A DNA stretch of 50,633 bases. Source: Candidatus Mediterraneibacter stercoripullorum (lineage in GTDB: Bacteria; Bacillota; Clostridia; Lachnospirales; Lachnospiraceae). Shown here piece by piece: positions 23,967 through 33,189 of this stretch. The notes under the pieces are model-generated. The model searched no databases and was not told the DNA's origin. It saw nothing but the letters and a program-made list of their open reading frames with translations. Numbering within the stretch: the stretch's first letter is position 1; the number at the start of each line of letters is the position of its first letter. The stretch lies in NCBI GenBank assembly GCA_019115765.1, contig DXCZ01000088.1, positions 1 through 50,633 on the forward strand, in the 5' to 3' direction. The position numbers and the translations under genes are program-made.

Positions 23967-24521
23967 TTACATTCTGATATCTTCGGGGATTTTTTTCCGC
24001 TTCGCGTTTTTACAACGGCGGAAGAGCATTCTGGCAATCAGTATGATTCCGATCGCTGCTGCTGAGGTGGATCCTGTAAACAGACAGAGCATCTCATTAT
24101 TCTTCCGGTAATACTCACTTACAACGTTTTCCGGTTTTTGGGGATCATATAAGAGATCTTGCCTTGCACCTGTCCAGATTTCGGTGTTCAGTTCCCCGAT
24201 CGTCTCCACACATCTGTCCGCAGAAGTGGTTTCCCTGATGTTTGTATTTTCCTTCCCGATCATCCATCTGCCATCTTTTGTGCGGTAACGGTATGTGATC
24301 ACTGTGAAATTATAAGCATCCCCGTCATCATCCAGTCCCATCCAACGCTCGATCTTTAACACTTCGCCTACAGAATGTTCTGTATAATTTATATTTTCTG
24401 CCACAAGTCCGACAGCCGTATAGATGAAGCAGCCAGCCCACATTACGATAAAAAGCATAATAAAAACCAAAAACGCAGACAATAACGAACGGGATATCCT
24501 TTTGATCTTATCTTTTATCAT
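23967..24521 (-). CDS. unknown membrane protein, DUF3592-like layout
   Basis: A 184-residue protein with a membrane span at about residues 11-35, a central polar domain, and a second span near residues 150-170 before a basic tail (RRCKNAKRKK). The polar part reads VGEVLKIERWMG and ITYRYRTKDGRW, a pattern seen in DUF3592-type proteins, in which two spans flank a small beta domain. A TTG start at 24551 is possible, but GAGGGAG just upstream favours the ATG at 24521. It is the first gene of the pair with the 396-residue membrane protein. Function unknown. Confidence 0.6.
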   Translation of the reverse strand: MIKDKIKRISRSLLSAFLVFIMLFIVMWAGCFIYTAVGLVAENINYTEHSVGEVLKIERWMGLDDDGDAYNFTVITYRYRTKDGRWMIGKENTNIRETTSADRCVETIGELNTEIWTGARQDLLYDPQKPENVVSEYYRKNNEMLCLFTGSTSAAAIGIILIARMLFRRCKNAKRKKIPEDIRM

Positions 24522-24730
24522 CTTCGAGGCTCCCTCTTGTGATAGTATCAATACTGCTCTGTTTGAAGCATAAACTATTTGTGTAAAATAAAATGTGAAG
24601 AACAGGTAAAATTTTTGTAATAGCAGGCAGACGCAAAATAATCCGATCCGAAAAAACTAATCTGTGCTATTGCCTGAGACGTACTGTTGGAGTATACTGG
24701 CACTATCGTACAAAACGGGGAGGAAACGAT

Positions 24731-25546
24731 ATGATACAGAGCGACTGCCACATGCACACAGAGTTTTCATCAGACAGCGAGGCACCCGTAAGGAGTATGA
24801 TTGAGGGCGCGATAAAGAAAGGGCTCCGGGAAATCTGCCTTACGGACCACTATGATAAGGACTATCCGCGGGTGCCGGATATCGAGGGGATTCCCTTTGT
24901 ATTCGACCCGGAGGAATACTGCCGCACTCTTGCCGGGCTGAAAGAAGAGTACAGCGACCGGATCACGGTCCGCACCGGGATCGAGATCGGGCTGCAGCCC
25001 CACCTGGGAGGATTTTACAGGGAGCTGACAGAAAAGTATCCTTTTGATTTCGTCATCGGTTCGGTCCATCTCGTACACGGGCTGGATCCTTACTACGGAG
25101 CGCTCTTTGAGGGCAGGACGGATGAGGAGGCTTACTCCGAGACGTTCCGGGAGACTCTGGCTGACCTGGAAGCAATTGACGGCTTTGACGTTCTGGGGCA
25201 TATTGATTATGTGGTCCGCTATGGGAAGGAAAAGGCAGCGCACTATTCTTACCATAGGTTTGCGGACGAGATTGACGAGATCCTTAAGAAAGTCATTGAG
25301 ATGGGAAAAGGGATTGAGCTGAACACGGGCGGATTCAAGTACGGGCTTGGATTTAGCAATCCCCATCCTGATATTATTAAGCGGTACCGGGAACTGGGCG
25401 GAGAGATCATTACCGTTGGGGCAGACGCCCATAAGCCAGAGCATATCGCATATGATTTTGATAAGGTGGAGGAGATACTGAGGGAATGCGGGTTTCGGTA
25501 TTATACGGTGTTTGAGGGGAGGAAGCCGGTCTTTCATAAGATTTAG
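24731..25546 (+). CDS. hisJ: histidinol-phosphatase of the PHP family
   Basis: This 271-residue PHP-fold phosphatase removes phosphate from L-histidinol phosphate in histidine synthesis. Metal ligands are visible: SDCHMHTEFSSDSE (His7, His9), LTDHYD, the Glu of TGIEIGL, IGSVHLVHG, VLGHIDYVVRYG and GADAHKPEHI. The length and order match HisJ/HisK of Firmicutes. GGGAGGA directly upstream supports the start. No other his genes are adjacent; solitary hisJ genes are common. A strong terminator follows. Confidence 0.88.
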   Translation: MIQSDCHMHTEFSSDSEAPVRSMIEGAIKKGLREICLTDHYDKDYPRVPDIEGIPFVFDPEEYCRTLAGLKEEYSDRITVRTGIEIGLQPHLGGFYRELTEKYPFDFVIGSVHLVHGLDPYYGALFEGRTDEEAYSETFRETLADLEAIDGFDVLGHIDYVVRYGKEKAAHYSYHRFADEIDEILKKVIEMGKGIELNTGGFKYGLGFSNPHPDIIKRYRELGGEIITVGADAHKPEHIAYDFDKVEEILRECGFRYYTVFEGRKPVFHKI

Positions 25547-25565
25547 CATCTGATATATGGGACAA

Positions 25566-25618
25566 AGAAGCAGGGACATGCGACCCGTGAATGGGCTGCA
25601 TGCCCCTGCTTCTTTTTT
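25566..25618 (+). terminator. terminator after histidinol-phosphatase
   Basis: A 16-bp stem (AGAAGCAGGGACATGC with GCATGCCCCTGCTTCT, one A-C mismatch) is followed by TTTTTT. Confidence 0.9.
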
Positions 25619-25811
25619 GAAGCATGGCAAAATGCATAAAAATAGTGAAAACAAATTGTTGTAATTGTACAAAACAAACAGAAGCTGTCCGGTTTTGACA
25701 GTGAATAAAGAGGGAAATGACAGAACAAAATGAAAGAAAATATATAAAATAAAAAGCGTAAACACGATCACAGAAAGAAATGTGATCAGAAAAGGAGAGA
25801 GGAGGAAATAT

Positions 25812-26883
25812 ATGAAGACACAGTGCCATAATCCATATCTTCCGCTGTATGAGCACATCCCGGATGGTGAACCGCATGTGTTTGACGGTCGGCTTTATGT
25901 ATTTGGAAGCCATGATATGGAAAATGGGAATGAATTCTGCGAGTTGGATTATGTGGCGTGGTCAGCGCCGGAAGGTATTACCTTTATTACTGCATCAAAT
26001 TCCAGGATTCCATCAACGTAGCCGTGTGCGATGAACCGGCAGGGGAGTATGAGTTTTATGGAAGGGTACACTATCCCGATGGAAGGGTGATGGCAGATAA
26101 TCAGCCTTATGATCCGTCGGTGATCTGCACGGAAGAAGGAAACTTTCTTTACTTCGGATTTGCCCCCTGCATTATCAATATCCCCAGATACAGAGGGCAG
26201 GATCTCAGAGGCGGAAGCGTGATCGTGAGCAACGGGGATGTGGGATACAAGGGGCGGTTGGAAGAAGAAAAACTGATGTCTGTAGGGAACGACCATGGAG
26301 GGCTGGTCAAGGTGAAAGACCAGTGGTACATATTCTATCACAGACACACATATATCAACCAGTATAACCGGCAGGGGTGCGCGGAGAGGGTATTTTTTGA
26401 CGAGAAGGGGAATATACCGCAGGTGACGATAACCACGAGCGGCATGAACCCGAAACCATTATCCGGAGATGCGTCATACCCGGCAGTGTATTGCTGCAAT
26501 CTGACAAACGGGCATATGGGAGCGCTGTCGTCCATTGGAAGAAGCAACCAGGAGGCAGACTTCCCTTATATGACCTGCGAGGACGGAGAACGTTTTATTA
26601 CAAATATAAAGGACGGGTGCATGGTCGGGTACAAATATATCAATCTGTCGGAAACACATCAGATAGAAGTGGTCTACCGTGCAGATGCAGACGGAGAGAT
26701 AGAGATATACACAGAGCCCGGAGGAGAAAAAAAGCGGGAATCCAGATTGAGGGAAGCTCCTGGTGGAAATGCGCCGGGGCGGCTGTCTCGTTTGATACGG
26801 AAAAAGAACTGTATCTGATCTACAGGGGAAGTGGATGCGTTTCACTTCTTACATTGAATCTGAAAGCACAGAGAGGAGAATGA
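25812..26883 (+). pseudogene. decayed GH43-type glycosidase gene
   Basis: A good ribosome site (GAGGAGGAAA) and ATG at 25812 begin HNPYLPLYEHIPDGEPHVFD then GRLYVFGSHD, the opening of GH43 xylosidase/arabinofuranosidase-like enzymes. After WSAPE near 25970 the match jumps to a second frame with GRYYLYYC, VAVCDEPAGEYEFYG and IFYHRHT, skipping about 50 residues normally in between. Near 26750 it shifts again to a third frame with GSSWWKCAGAAVSFDTEKELY, a CBM6-like end. So there is at least one internal deletion with frameshift, plus a second frameshift. An apparently intact ORF at 25958-26818 is only the middle piece. Confidence 0.85.
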
Positions 26884-28118
26884 AAATGAAAAGCGGAAAA
26901 CCTTCGTGGAAAGAAATCATCGCATTTGCAGTGGGGGACGGGGTATCAGACCTGGTTATGGGCAGTATCCTCGACAGGACGCACACCCGTTGGGGGAAAG
27001 CCCGGCCATGGATCTTGTGGACGGCGATCCCGATGGGGCTTGGCCTGGTGATCGTATTTACCATTCCGTCAGGACTGGGGGACGGTGCGAAGATGGCATG
27101 GGCGACGATAACATATATCCTGATGGCGGTTGTGATCTACACGGCATGAAATCTTGCTTACAATACATTGCTGTCCCTGGAAGCGCCGGATCCGAAAGAC
27201 CGTGTCCTGATGAGTTCGATACGTTTCTTCTTTACAATGGCAGTGGTACTTTTTATCAATTATAACGTAAACGGTCTGGTTGAGAAGGTTGGATAGACCG
27301 GGATGTCAGTGATCTTCGGTATCCTTGCCACAGTCCTGCTTCTTATCACATTCGCAGGGACAAAAGAACGGATCAATCTCGAAAAAAATACAGCCAAAGC
27401 CTCAGAAGAAGAGAAGATCAGTGTATGGGAATCGTTTCGTCTTCTGTTTAAAAACAAATATTTTCTTCTTGTGACAGTGATCTTTGTGGTAGACTATACT
27501 ATATTGGGAGTCAATAACGGGCTTAGGATCTATTATGCGAGAGACGTGCCTGGGAACGCTGCTCTGATGGGAACGCTGACGCTCTGCTTTATCCTTCCCA
27601 AGATGATCGGAAATCTGGTATTCCCATATGTGAACAAGTTCCTGGGAAAATGGAAAAGCCTGATGCTGGGATACGGGCTGGAGATTTTGGGGCTTGTGAT
27701 CATGGCAGTGACAGAAACTTCATTCGCGACGGCAGCGGCAGGTCTTGTGTGCCTGGGAATCGGCGGGATTCCGCACAATGCAGGATTGTTTGCGATGGTG
27801 GCGGACGTAATCGATTATGGTGAGTGGAAGACTGGCGTGCGCCTCGACGGGCTGACCAACTCGGTTACATCTTTTGGTATGAAAGTCGGAGCAGGCTTTG
27901 GATCTGCAATCGTCGGCTGGGGGCTGGCGTGGGCTGCCTATGATGGGCAGCTGGAAGCGCAGGCGGCAGCAACCGTTGCAGGGATAAAAGATGTGTTTAT
28001 ATTTGTACCCATCGTTCTGATCATTGTCGGTGCGATCGCCCTGTTTTTCTGCAATCTGGATAAGATTTATCCGCAGATAGCGAAAGGTCTGGAAGAGAGA
28101 AGAAATCAGAATAGTTAA
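26880..28118 (+). pseudogene. decayed GPH-family sugar transporter gene
   Basis: All parts lie in one frame. The ATG at 26880 leads to SWKEIIAFAVGDG, which is joined directly to VSDLVMGSILDRTHTRWGKARPW. The roughly 45-residue first helices between these motifs are missing. A TGA at 27147-27149 replaces a codon in YTA*NLAYNTLLSL, and a TAG at 27294-27296 interrupts VEKVG*TG. Further on, the sequence remains transporter-like to 28118. The family is glycoside-pentoside-hexuronide:cation symporters. The gene probably once imported the sugar or glycoside cleaved by the upstream GH43. Confidence 0.88.
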
Positions 28119-28132
28119 ACAGTCAAAGACAC

Positions 28133-28164
28133 GCTCCCGGTGCCCTTTTTATGGCATCGGGGGC
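28133..28164 (+). terminator. hairpin after the transporter pseudogene
   Basis: GCTCCCGGTGCC at 28133-28144 pairs with GGCATCGGGGGC at 28153-28164 (one G-T, one mismatch). No clear T run follows, so terminator activity is uncertain. Confidence 0.45.
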
Positions 28165-28216
28165 TTAACATCTTGGAGAGGACGGGCGGCTGTAAACACG
28201 GGGAAGGAGAGTTGGG

Positions 28217-29158
28217 ATGATATACACTGTCTATGAGACGATCGAAAGCAGCCGGACATTTCCGGTGAATATCTTTGTGGCTCCGATCGAGAACAGTACG
28301 TTTCACTGGCATAATGAATATGAGATGATAGGGATCTTGAAGGGAGGGATCCATATCCGTGTGGAGTCAGAATTGATCACCCTGAAGGAGGGGGATATCT
28401 TTTTGGTGAATCCACGGATGATCCACGCGATCCGGTCTTTAGCAGATAAGCCGAACCTGTGTATGATCCTCCAGATGAGCCCGGAGCTTTTTGATGTGGA
28501 AGAAAATGAACCTGGGAACGAGAAAAAAGATATGCGGTTCTACCTGGACAGCATAAGACCGGATGAAGCTCCGGAGTGTGGCTTTGGGTATTTTTACAGG
28601 AAACTGGCAGAACTGGTAAATGAATCGCTGAAAGATAATATGAATTCCCGTTTCCGTATCCGAGCGCAGGTCTGCGGGATAATAGCTGATTTGTTCGACT
28701 ATGCGGTTTATGATGTGCGTTTCCGGGATCCCGCGGCACAGAATCAACAGGAACTGGCGGTTTCTGTGATCGGGTATCTTGAAAAACATGTGGAAAATGA
28801 AAATGTGATGGAACAGTCCTGCCATGAATTCGGACTGAGCAGAAGGTCGTTAGACAGGATGCTCAAGGTGACGACCGGAGTTACGGGGAAGGAAATACTG
28901 GAGGATTTGCGCGTTGAGAAAGCGAAGGGCCTGCTTAAAAATACAGATAAGAATATGAATTATATCCTGGACAGCTGCGGTTTCGGATCGGAAAAGACTT
29001 TTTACCGGGTATTCCGCAGGGAGACAGGGCTGACGCCGAATGAATTCCGCCATAAAGGAAGGCTTGAGCAGTTGGAGCAATATGATGAGCAGCTGAAAGG
29101 CTATCTGGATTATGAAGTGTCAGAAGTGAAAGGCGCTCTGAAAAAAATCCTGGAGTAA
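28217..29158 (+). CDS. AraC-family transcriptional regulator with cupin sensor
   Basis: A 313-residue regulator. The N-terminal half is a cupin-like sensing domain (FHWHNEYEMIGILKGGIHIR, then LKEGDIFLVNPRMIHAI). A helical linker leads to the C-terminal double helix-turn-helix: HEFGLSRRSLDRMLKVTTGVTG, then ILDSCGFGSEKTFYRVFRRETGLTPNEF. This is the pattern of activators of sugar-utilisation genes. It follows the decayed GH43 and transporter genes and presumably once controlled them, yet its own frame is intact. The start follows GGGGAAGGAGAG. Confidence 0.88.
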   Translation: MIYTVYETIESSRTFPVNIFVAPIENSTFHWHNEYEMIGILKGGIHIRVESELITLKEGDIFLVNPRMIHAIRSLADKPNLCMILQMSPELFDVEENEPGNEKKDMRFYLDSIRPDEAPECGFGYFYRKLAELVNESLKDNMNSRFRIRAQVCGIIADLFDYAVYDVRFRDPAAQNQQELAVSVIGYLEKHVENENVMEQSCHEFGLSRRSLDRMLKVTTGVTGKEILEDLRVEKAKGLLKNTDKNMNYILDSCGFGSEKTFYRVFRRETGLTPNEFRHKGRLEQLEQYDEQLKGYLDYEVSEVKGALKKILE

Positions 29159-29206
29159 GGCGGAAAAAATGACAGCGGAACAAGGAAATAGGAGGGGGAA
29201 TGAAAA

Positions 29207-29677
29207 ATGAGAAAGAGAATTTTCAATATTTTAAAATATCTGTTTCTTGCGGTAGTATTTGCTGTACTTACTGTTGTCTTCTTCCGGCTGGAATATAGCT
29301 TGGATACGTCGGGACAGAAGAAATATCATCTGACTGTCGGGGCGGGGATGCTTACTGTTGTGTTCTTATATGCATGTGTATCCTGCTTTCGAGGTAAGTT
29401 TGACAGGGACGGTTATCGATTTGTTGTTGAGGATATATTTGCCATGAAAAGCGGAGGCTGTGTTGTTGTAGGTGTGGTTGCCGGATCAATGGAAGTGGGA
29501 GACAGAGTGGAGGTTCATGCGCAGAGTGGAAATGTGATCCGCACGAAGATCCGCGGCATTGAGATACGTGGACAGGCTGTGCCGGGGGCGGCAGATACGG
29601 CAGCTGCGGTCTGGCTGAAAAATGTAGAAGCGGAGGAACTGAAGCCAGGAGATGTGATTGTTTATGGAGGGAAATAA
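29207..29677 (+). CDS. membrane-anchored protein with EF-Tu domain 2-like barrel
   Basis: This 156-residue protein has two hydrophobic segments (about residues 10-28 and 43-62). A soluble C-terminal part follows: RFVVEDIFAMKSGGCVVVGVVA, GSMEVGDRVEVHAQSGN, RGIEIRGQAV, AVWLKNVEAEELKPGDVIV. This sequence follows the strand pattern of translation-factor domain 2 (as in EF-Tu: ED.F...G.G.VV.G.V..G...VGD.VE). No GTPase domain is present. Similar membrane-anchored versions occur in Clostridia as hypothetical proteins. The function is not known. It overlaps the next small membrane gene by one base (TAATG). Confidence 0.6.
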   Translation: MRKRIFNILKYLFLAVVFAVLTVVFFRLEYSLDTSGQKKYHLTVGAGMLTVVFLYACVSCFRGKFDRDGYRFVVEDIFAMKSGGCVVVGVVAGSMEVGDRVEVHAQSGNVIRTKIRGIEIRGQAVPGAADTAAAVWLKNVEAEELKPGDVIVYGGK

Positions 29678-30039
29678 TGGCTGCAATTCATTATGTTGAA
29701 CTGGACAGAACAATTAAGAAGAATCTGAAAGAAAAGAAATATTCCTCAAAAGAGCTGGGGCGGATCTATGAGAAACTGAAGCGTGATCAGGATAACAGAT
29801 GTACGGGATTTAGAAGAGCTGCCGTTACCGTATTTGTATGCATTATCGTCGTAAATCTCCTGATGCTTGCCACAGAGGCGGGCGGAGCGGCGATGCTGAT
29901 CAGCCTTATCTTCACACTGGTTATGGGATGCGGAGTGCTGGGTATTTCCTGGATCCTGACCATAGGACTCCTGAAAATGCAGTTCAATAGAGCGATTGAG
30001 CAGTACTATCCGGAGTTTATGGGGGTATACAGGCTTTGA
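29677..30039 (+). CDS. small membrane protein, unknown
   Basis: This 120-residue protein has a hydrophilic N-terminal helix (LDRTIKKNLKEKKYSSKELGRIYEKLKRDQDNR). Two membrane spans follow, at about residues 46-66 and 70-95. The ATG at 29677 shares its A with the TAA of the EF-Tu-domain-like gene, so the two are likely translated together. No family is recognised. The multi-hairpin repeat copy 2 begins about 20 bp after its stop. Confidence 0.6.
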   Translation: MAAIHYVELDRTIKKNLKEKKYSSKELGRIYEKLKRDQDNRCTGFRRAAVTVFVCIIVVNLLMLATEAGGAAMLISLIFTLVMGCGVLGISWILTIGLLKMQFNRAIEQYYPEFMGVYRL

Positions 30040-30057
30040 GGGGGAGTGCTGAGTTTT

Positions 30058-30221
30058 TCTCGGACGTCCGCCGCGAAGGAGCTGTGTTGCCCCGGCGGCC
30101 GCGCTTTCGCTCGGAGCAGAGCGCAGCGGACACGTAAAGCCGCAAAGGACGCGGCTTAAGTGCCGGCGTTCTGCTACGGGCCTTCGTGGCAACACAGCTC
30201 CTTCACGGCTGGGTACGGAGA
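30058..30221. repeat. multi-hairpin palindromic repeat, copy 2
   Basis: The core 30089-30191 (103 bp) matches 2625-2727 at all but about 3 positions. The outer arms 30071-30091 and 30188-30208 pair over 21 positions with one mismatch, but their sequence (CCGCGAAGGAGCTGTG...) differs from copy 1 (GGCGTGGAGGCAGCG...). In the core, one stem changes from AGCATAGCGC/GCGCTCTGCT to AGCAGAGCGC/GCGTTCTGCT, which keeps or improves the pairing. It lies after a membrane-protein operon. Confidence 0.85.
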
Positions 30222-30403
30222 CAGAACTGAACAGCTAACTGTAAGGTTGCGTTTCAGCGGAAAAGTATATATAAGTGGAAAAGAATATAAAAGGATACAA
30301 AAAGAATATAAATCCCTGATACACTGAAAACAGAAAGAAAAGATCCGGAGCAGACGGATCGAAGAACGGGATGCGAAACAGAATGCACATCGGAGGGGCG
30401 GAT

Positions 30404-31078
30404 ATGGGAATGAAGATATTGATCGTGGAGGATGACCGGCTTCTCTGCGAGGCGGTAAGCGACTACTTCACAGCAAAAGGGTGGCAGACAGATGAGGCTT
30501 ATGACGGCGAGACGGCGCTGGAGATGGTTGTGTCGGGGAATTACCAGATGGTCCTTCTGGATGTCATGCTTCCGGGCAGAGACGGATTTGCCGTATGCAG
30601 GGAAATCAGAAAATTAAGTGACGTGCCTGTGTTTTTCATCACCGCCCGGGTGCTGGAAGAGGACGAACTGAACGGATACGCTGCAGGGGCGGACGATTAC
30701 GTGACAAAGCCCTTTTCCCTCCCGGTGCTTCATGCCAAGGTAATGGCTATGATGAACCGGCTCCGCGGAGAGCGGCCGGGCGACCGGATCTGTGCTGGAG
30801 GCATCGAGGTGGATACACAGAGGAGGAAAGCCCTTGTAAACGGCGTGGAACAGAGCCTTCCGCCGAAGGAATATGAGATGCTGGTATTCTTTCTGGAGAA
30901 TCCCAATCGTACCTTTACAAGAGAGCTGCTGCTTATTCGTTTCTGGGGATATGACTTCGAGGGAAATGAGCGGGTCGTTGACAATCATATCAAGAAGCTG
31001 AGAAAAGTGCTCTCAGGCAGCCGGTGTGCCATCCGGACGGTCCGTCAGTCCGGCTACAGGATGGAGGTGTCGGTATGA
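30404..31078 (+). CDS. OmpR-family response regulator
   Basis: A 224-residue two-component regulator. The receiver domain has ILIVEDD, the phospho-acceptor Asp53 in VLLDVMLPG, a Thr in FITAR and Lys in VTKPFS. The C-terminal winged helix carries PPKEYEMLVFFLENPNRTFTRELLL, and VVDNHIKKLRKVL, RTVRQSGYRM. Several in-frame starts lie upstream (30371, 30383), but GGAGGGG at 30392-30398 best fits 30404 or 30410. It overlaps the kinase gene by 4 bp (ATGA). The target genes are unknown. Confidence 0.9.
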   Translation: MGMKILIVEDDRLLCEAVSDYFTAKGWQTDEAYDGETALEMVVSGNYQMVLLDVMLPGRDGFAVCREIRKLSDVPVFFITARVLEEDELNGYAAGADDYVTKPFSLPVLHAKVMAMMNRLRGERPGDRICAGGIEVDTQRRKALVNGVEQSLPPKEYEMLVFFLENPNRTFTRELLLIRFWGYDFEGNERVVDNHIKKLRKVLSGSRCAIRTVRQSGYRMEVSV

Positions 31079-32955
31079 AGACTCAGGAGAAGCAAAAAGC
31101 CCGGGAAGGGCGAAAAAATCAGGGAAAACGGAAATCGTATATACCGCCGGGGGTTTTCCGGAGGGTGATCCTGATATTCGGCGCGCTGTATGTGGGAAGC
31201 ATGGGACTTGCCACTGTGCTCGTGCAGCAGAAGTTCCGGCAGGATCATATGGAGTCTCTGGATAAGATCAGTGAATGGATAACGGACTATGCGTCAAGTG
31301 CGTTCCAGACTGATGAAGGCGGACAGATCCATGTGACCCGGGAAAGCGCGGGAAATGCTCTGAATTTTGTGTTGGCATCCTGTGTCAGGCAGGGAGAACT
31401 GCCGTATATGCTCTGGTCTGGAGCAGCGTGGGACGGGGATGGAGAGAAGATCGCTGAGAGCGGACCGGTTTTTGTAGGGTATGCGGCGAATCCGGAGAAA
31501 GAAGGAGAAGCCGAGATCTGGACAACACGTATAGACGAGTATCTGGCGGAAGAAGAACTGGATCAGCTGAGCGGATATTACTTTTTAAACCTTCAAGAAT
31601 CGAAATATAAGTATTCAGACGAATGGGAGGAGTATAGTATTTCGCCAAAGCTTACAACTGACGGTGAGTTGACGGCCATATCGGTCTCGCGCAGAAAATA
31701 TCAGCAGATGGATCAGGATGAAGCGGAAGAATGGACAGGCACGGCTATGAGCCTTCAGGAGGATGGGGAAGAGGAGCGGATATATAAAAAAATGGATCCG
31801 GAGGAGATCTGGAGATGGGATAATCCGCAGGTGTCTACGGACGAAGAATCTGAAGAAACAGATGAGTATGGAATTGCCAGGGCTTCCTTCTTAATTTCCG
31901 GTGGATATTTCCCAGGCCAGGATTCAGAAGTCAACCGCTGGCCGGAGTGGCGCCAGGATGAATACTTGAACAGCTTCCCGGACAGAATCAGGGAGACCGC
32001 TGAGTTCTGGCTCGGTGAGAATGACAGTCTCAGCTACACGGGAGCAGGACAAGAGCTGGAAAATGATGTTCCGGAGACAGAGGCGGATCTGACGATCCCT
32101 GTTTACTTTGACAATGCGGCCGATGATTCGGAAGAGACGGTCTGTACGCTGAAGCTTCGGATGACTTCTCACTCCTGGCTGGCGGCCATGGATTATATGC
32201 GGTATGTGTACCTGGGCGGTATTCTGCTTATGCTGGCTTGTATTGCCTATGTGCTGTGGATCTTGAATAAAAGCTACAGGAAGATGGCGGAAACAGAGCT
32301 GCAGAGACGAGATTTTACCAATGCCATGGCTCATGAGATGAAGACGCCTCTCAGTGTGATCCGGGGATTCGCAGAGAACCTGAAGGAGAACCCGGATACC
32401 GGAAAGAGGGATTACTATCTGGATCATATTATAGGACAGACGGAGGAGATGGACGGGACGGTAAAGGAGATGATCCAGGTATCCAGGATGGACAGCGGGG
32501 ATCTGCGGATGAGCAGGGAAAAGTTTTCTCTCAGTCAGCTTCTGGAAAAGGAGGCGGAAAGGCTGGAGTCCCGGGCAGAGGAAAGAGGAATTGACGTATG
32601 TCTCCGATGTACGGAAGAAATCATGATAGAAGGCGATCGGAATATGCTGGAAAAGGCCTTTCGCTGTCTGTTGGACAATGCGGTCAGTTACAACCGGAGA
32701 GGAGGCTGGATCTATATTACAGTGGACAGCGGAACGTGTGTGATAGAGAATACCGGGAATCTGATCCCGGAGGAGAATCTGTCCCGTATCGGCGAGATGC
32801 TCTGGACAGGACAGCGGGAGCGGGGTGCCGATGCGTATGGAGAGAAGCATCATGGAATGGGGCTTTATCTGGCTGGGCGGATATTCCAGATGCATGGGAT
32901 GAAGATGAAAGTGGAGAATATAGAAGAGGGCGTACGGGTGAGTGTGAGCTGGTAG
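31075..32955 (+). CDS. sensor histidine kinase
   Basis: This 626-residue membrane kinase starts with ATG overlapping the regulator stop. After a basic cytoplasmic tail there is one span (about residues 25-47), an extracellular domain of about 320 acidic residues, and a second span (about 375-400). The dimerisation domain has FTNAMAHEMKTPLSVIRGFAENL with His420. The ATPase domain shows FRCLLDNAVSY (N box) and HGMGLYLAGRIF (G box). The large acidic extracellular domain resembles no sensor I recognise. The cognate regulator is the upstream gene. Confidence 0.9.
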   Translation: MKTQEKQKAREGRKNQGKRKSYIPPGVFRRVILIFGALYVGSMGLATVLVQQKFRQDHMESLDKISEWITDYASSAFQTDEGGQIHVTRESAGNALNFVLASCVRQGELPYMLWSGAAWDGDGEKIAESGPVFVGYAANPEKEGEAEIWTTRIDEYLAEEELDQLSGYYFLNLQESKYKYSDEWEEYSISPKLTTDGELTAISVSRRKYQQMDQDEAEEWTGTAMSLQEDGEEERIYKKMDPEEIWRWDNPQVSTDEESEETDEYGIARASFLISGGYFPGQDSEVNRWPEWRQDEYLNSFPDRIRETAEFWLGENDSLSYTGAGQELENDVPETEADLTIPVYFDNAADDSEETVCTLKLRMTSHSWLAAMDYMRYVYLGGILLMLACIAYVLWILNKSYRKMAETELQRRDFTNAMAHEMKTPLSVIRGFAENLKENPDTGKRDYYLDHIIGQTEEMDGTVKEMIQVSRMDSGDLRMSREKFSLSQLLEKEAERLESRAEERGIDVCLRCTEEIMIEGDRNMLEKAFRCLLDNAVSYNRRGGWIYITVDSGTCVIENTGNLIPEENLSRIGEMLWTGQRERGADAYGEKHHGMGLYLAGRIFQMHGMKMKVENIEEGVRVSVSW

Positions 32956-32981
32956 AAATTGAGCGAGGGATTTGATCCGCG

Positions 32982-33020
32982 GGAGCAGGAGCGCTTTTTC
33001 AGCGCTCCTGCTCCTTTATC
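32982..33020 (+). terminator. terminator of the two-component operon
   Basis: GGAGCAGGAGCGCT at 32982-32995 pairs perfectly with AGCGCTCCTGCTCC at 33001-33014 (14 bp, 5-nt loop), followed by TTTATCTTTT. Confidence 0.92.
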
Positions 33021-33056
33021 TTTTATCCGTCCGCCTGAACTTTAAAATAATTATAA

Positions 33057-33087
33057 AATTCAAGTAATATAGGTGTTTAATTCAAGT
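33057..33087. promoter_or_regulatory. AATTCAAGT direct repeat (22-bp spacing)
   Basis: AATTCAAGT occurs at 33057-33065 and 33079-33087. The 22-bp distance is two helical turns, and the pair lies about 100 bp upstream of the mannoside operon. TCAAGT also occurs in the palindrome upstream of the LacI gene (38541-38561). Candidate regulator sites. Confidence 0.35.
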
Positions 33088-33189
33088 TAAAGTAATGTTA
33101 ATATTCATGTAGAACAAAACATAAGACAGAAAAAAGTGGTACAAGAAATGGTTAATATGTATATTATATGAAGAGTAGGTGAATTAGAA

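Noticed and set aside
24770-25858. 362-codon minus-strand frame opposite the histidinol-phosphatase
   Set aside because: It is a shadow of the conserved PHP gene and crosses its terminator.
25958-26818. Intact 286-residue GH43 protein
   Set aside because: It lacks the N-terminal catalytic region, which sits in another frame just upstream, so it is the middle of a pseudogene.
31924-32895. 323-codon minus-strand frame opposite the histidine kinase
   Set aside because: It mirrors the conserved kinase domains and is not a plausible separate protein.
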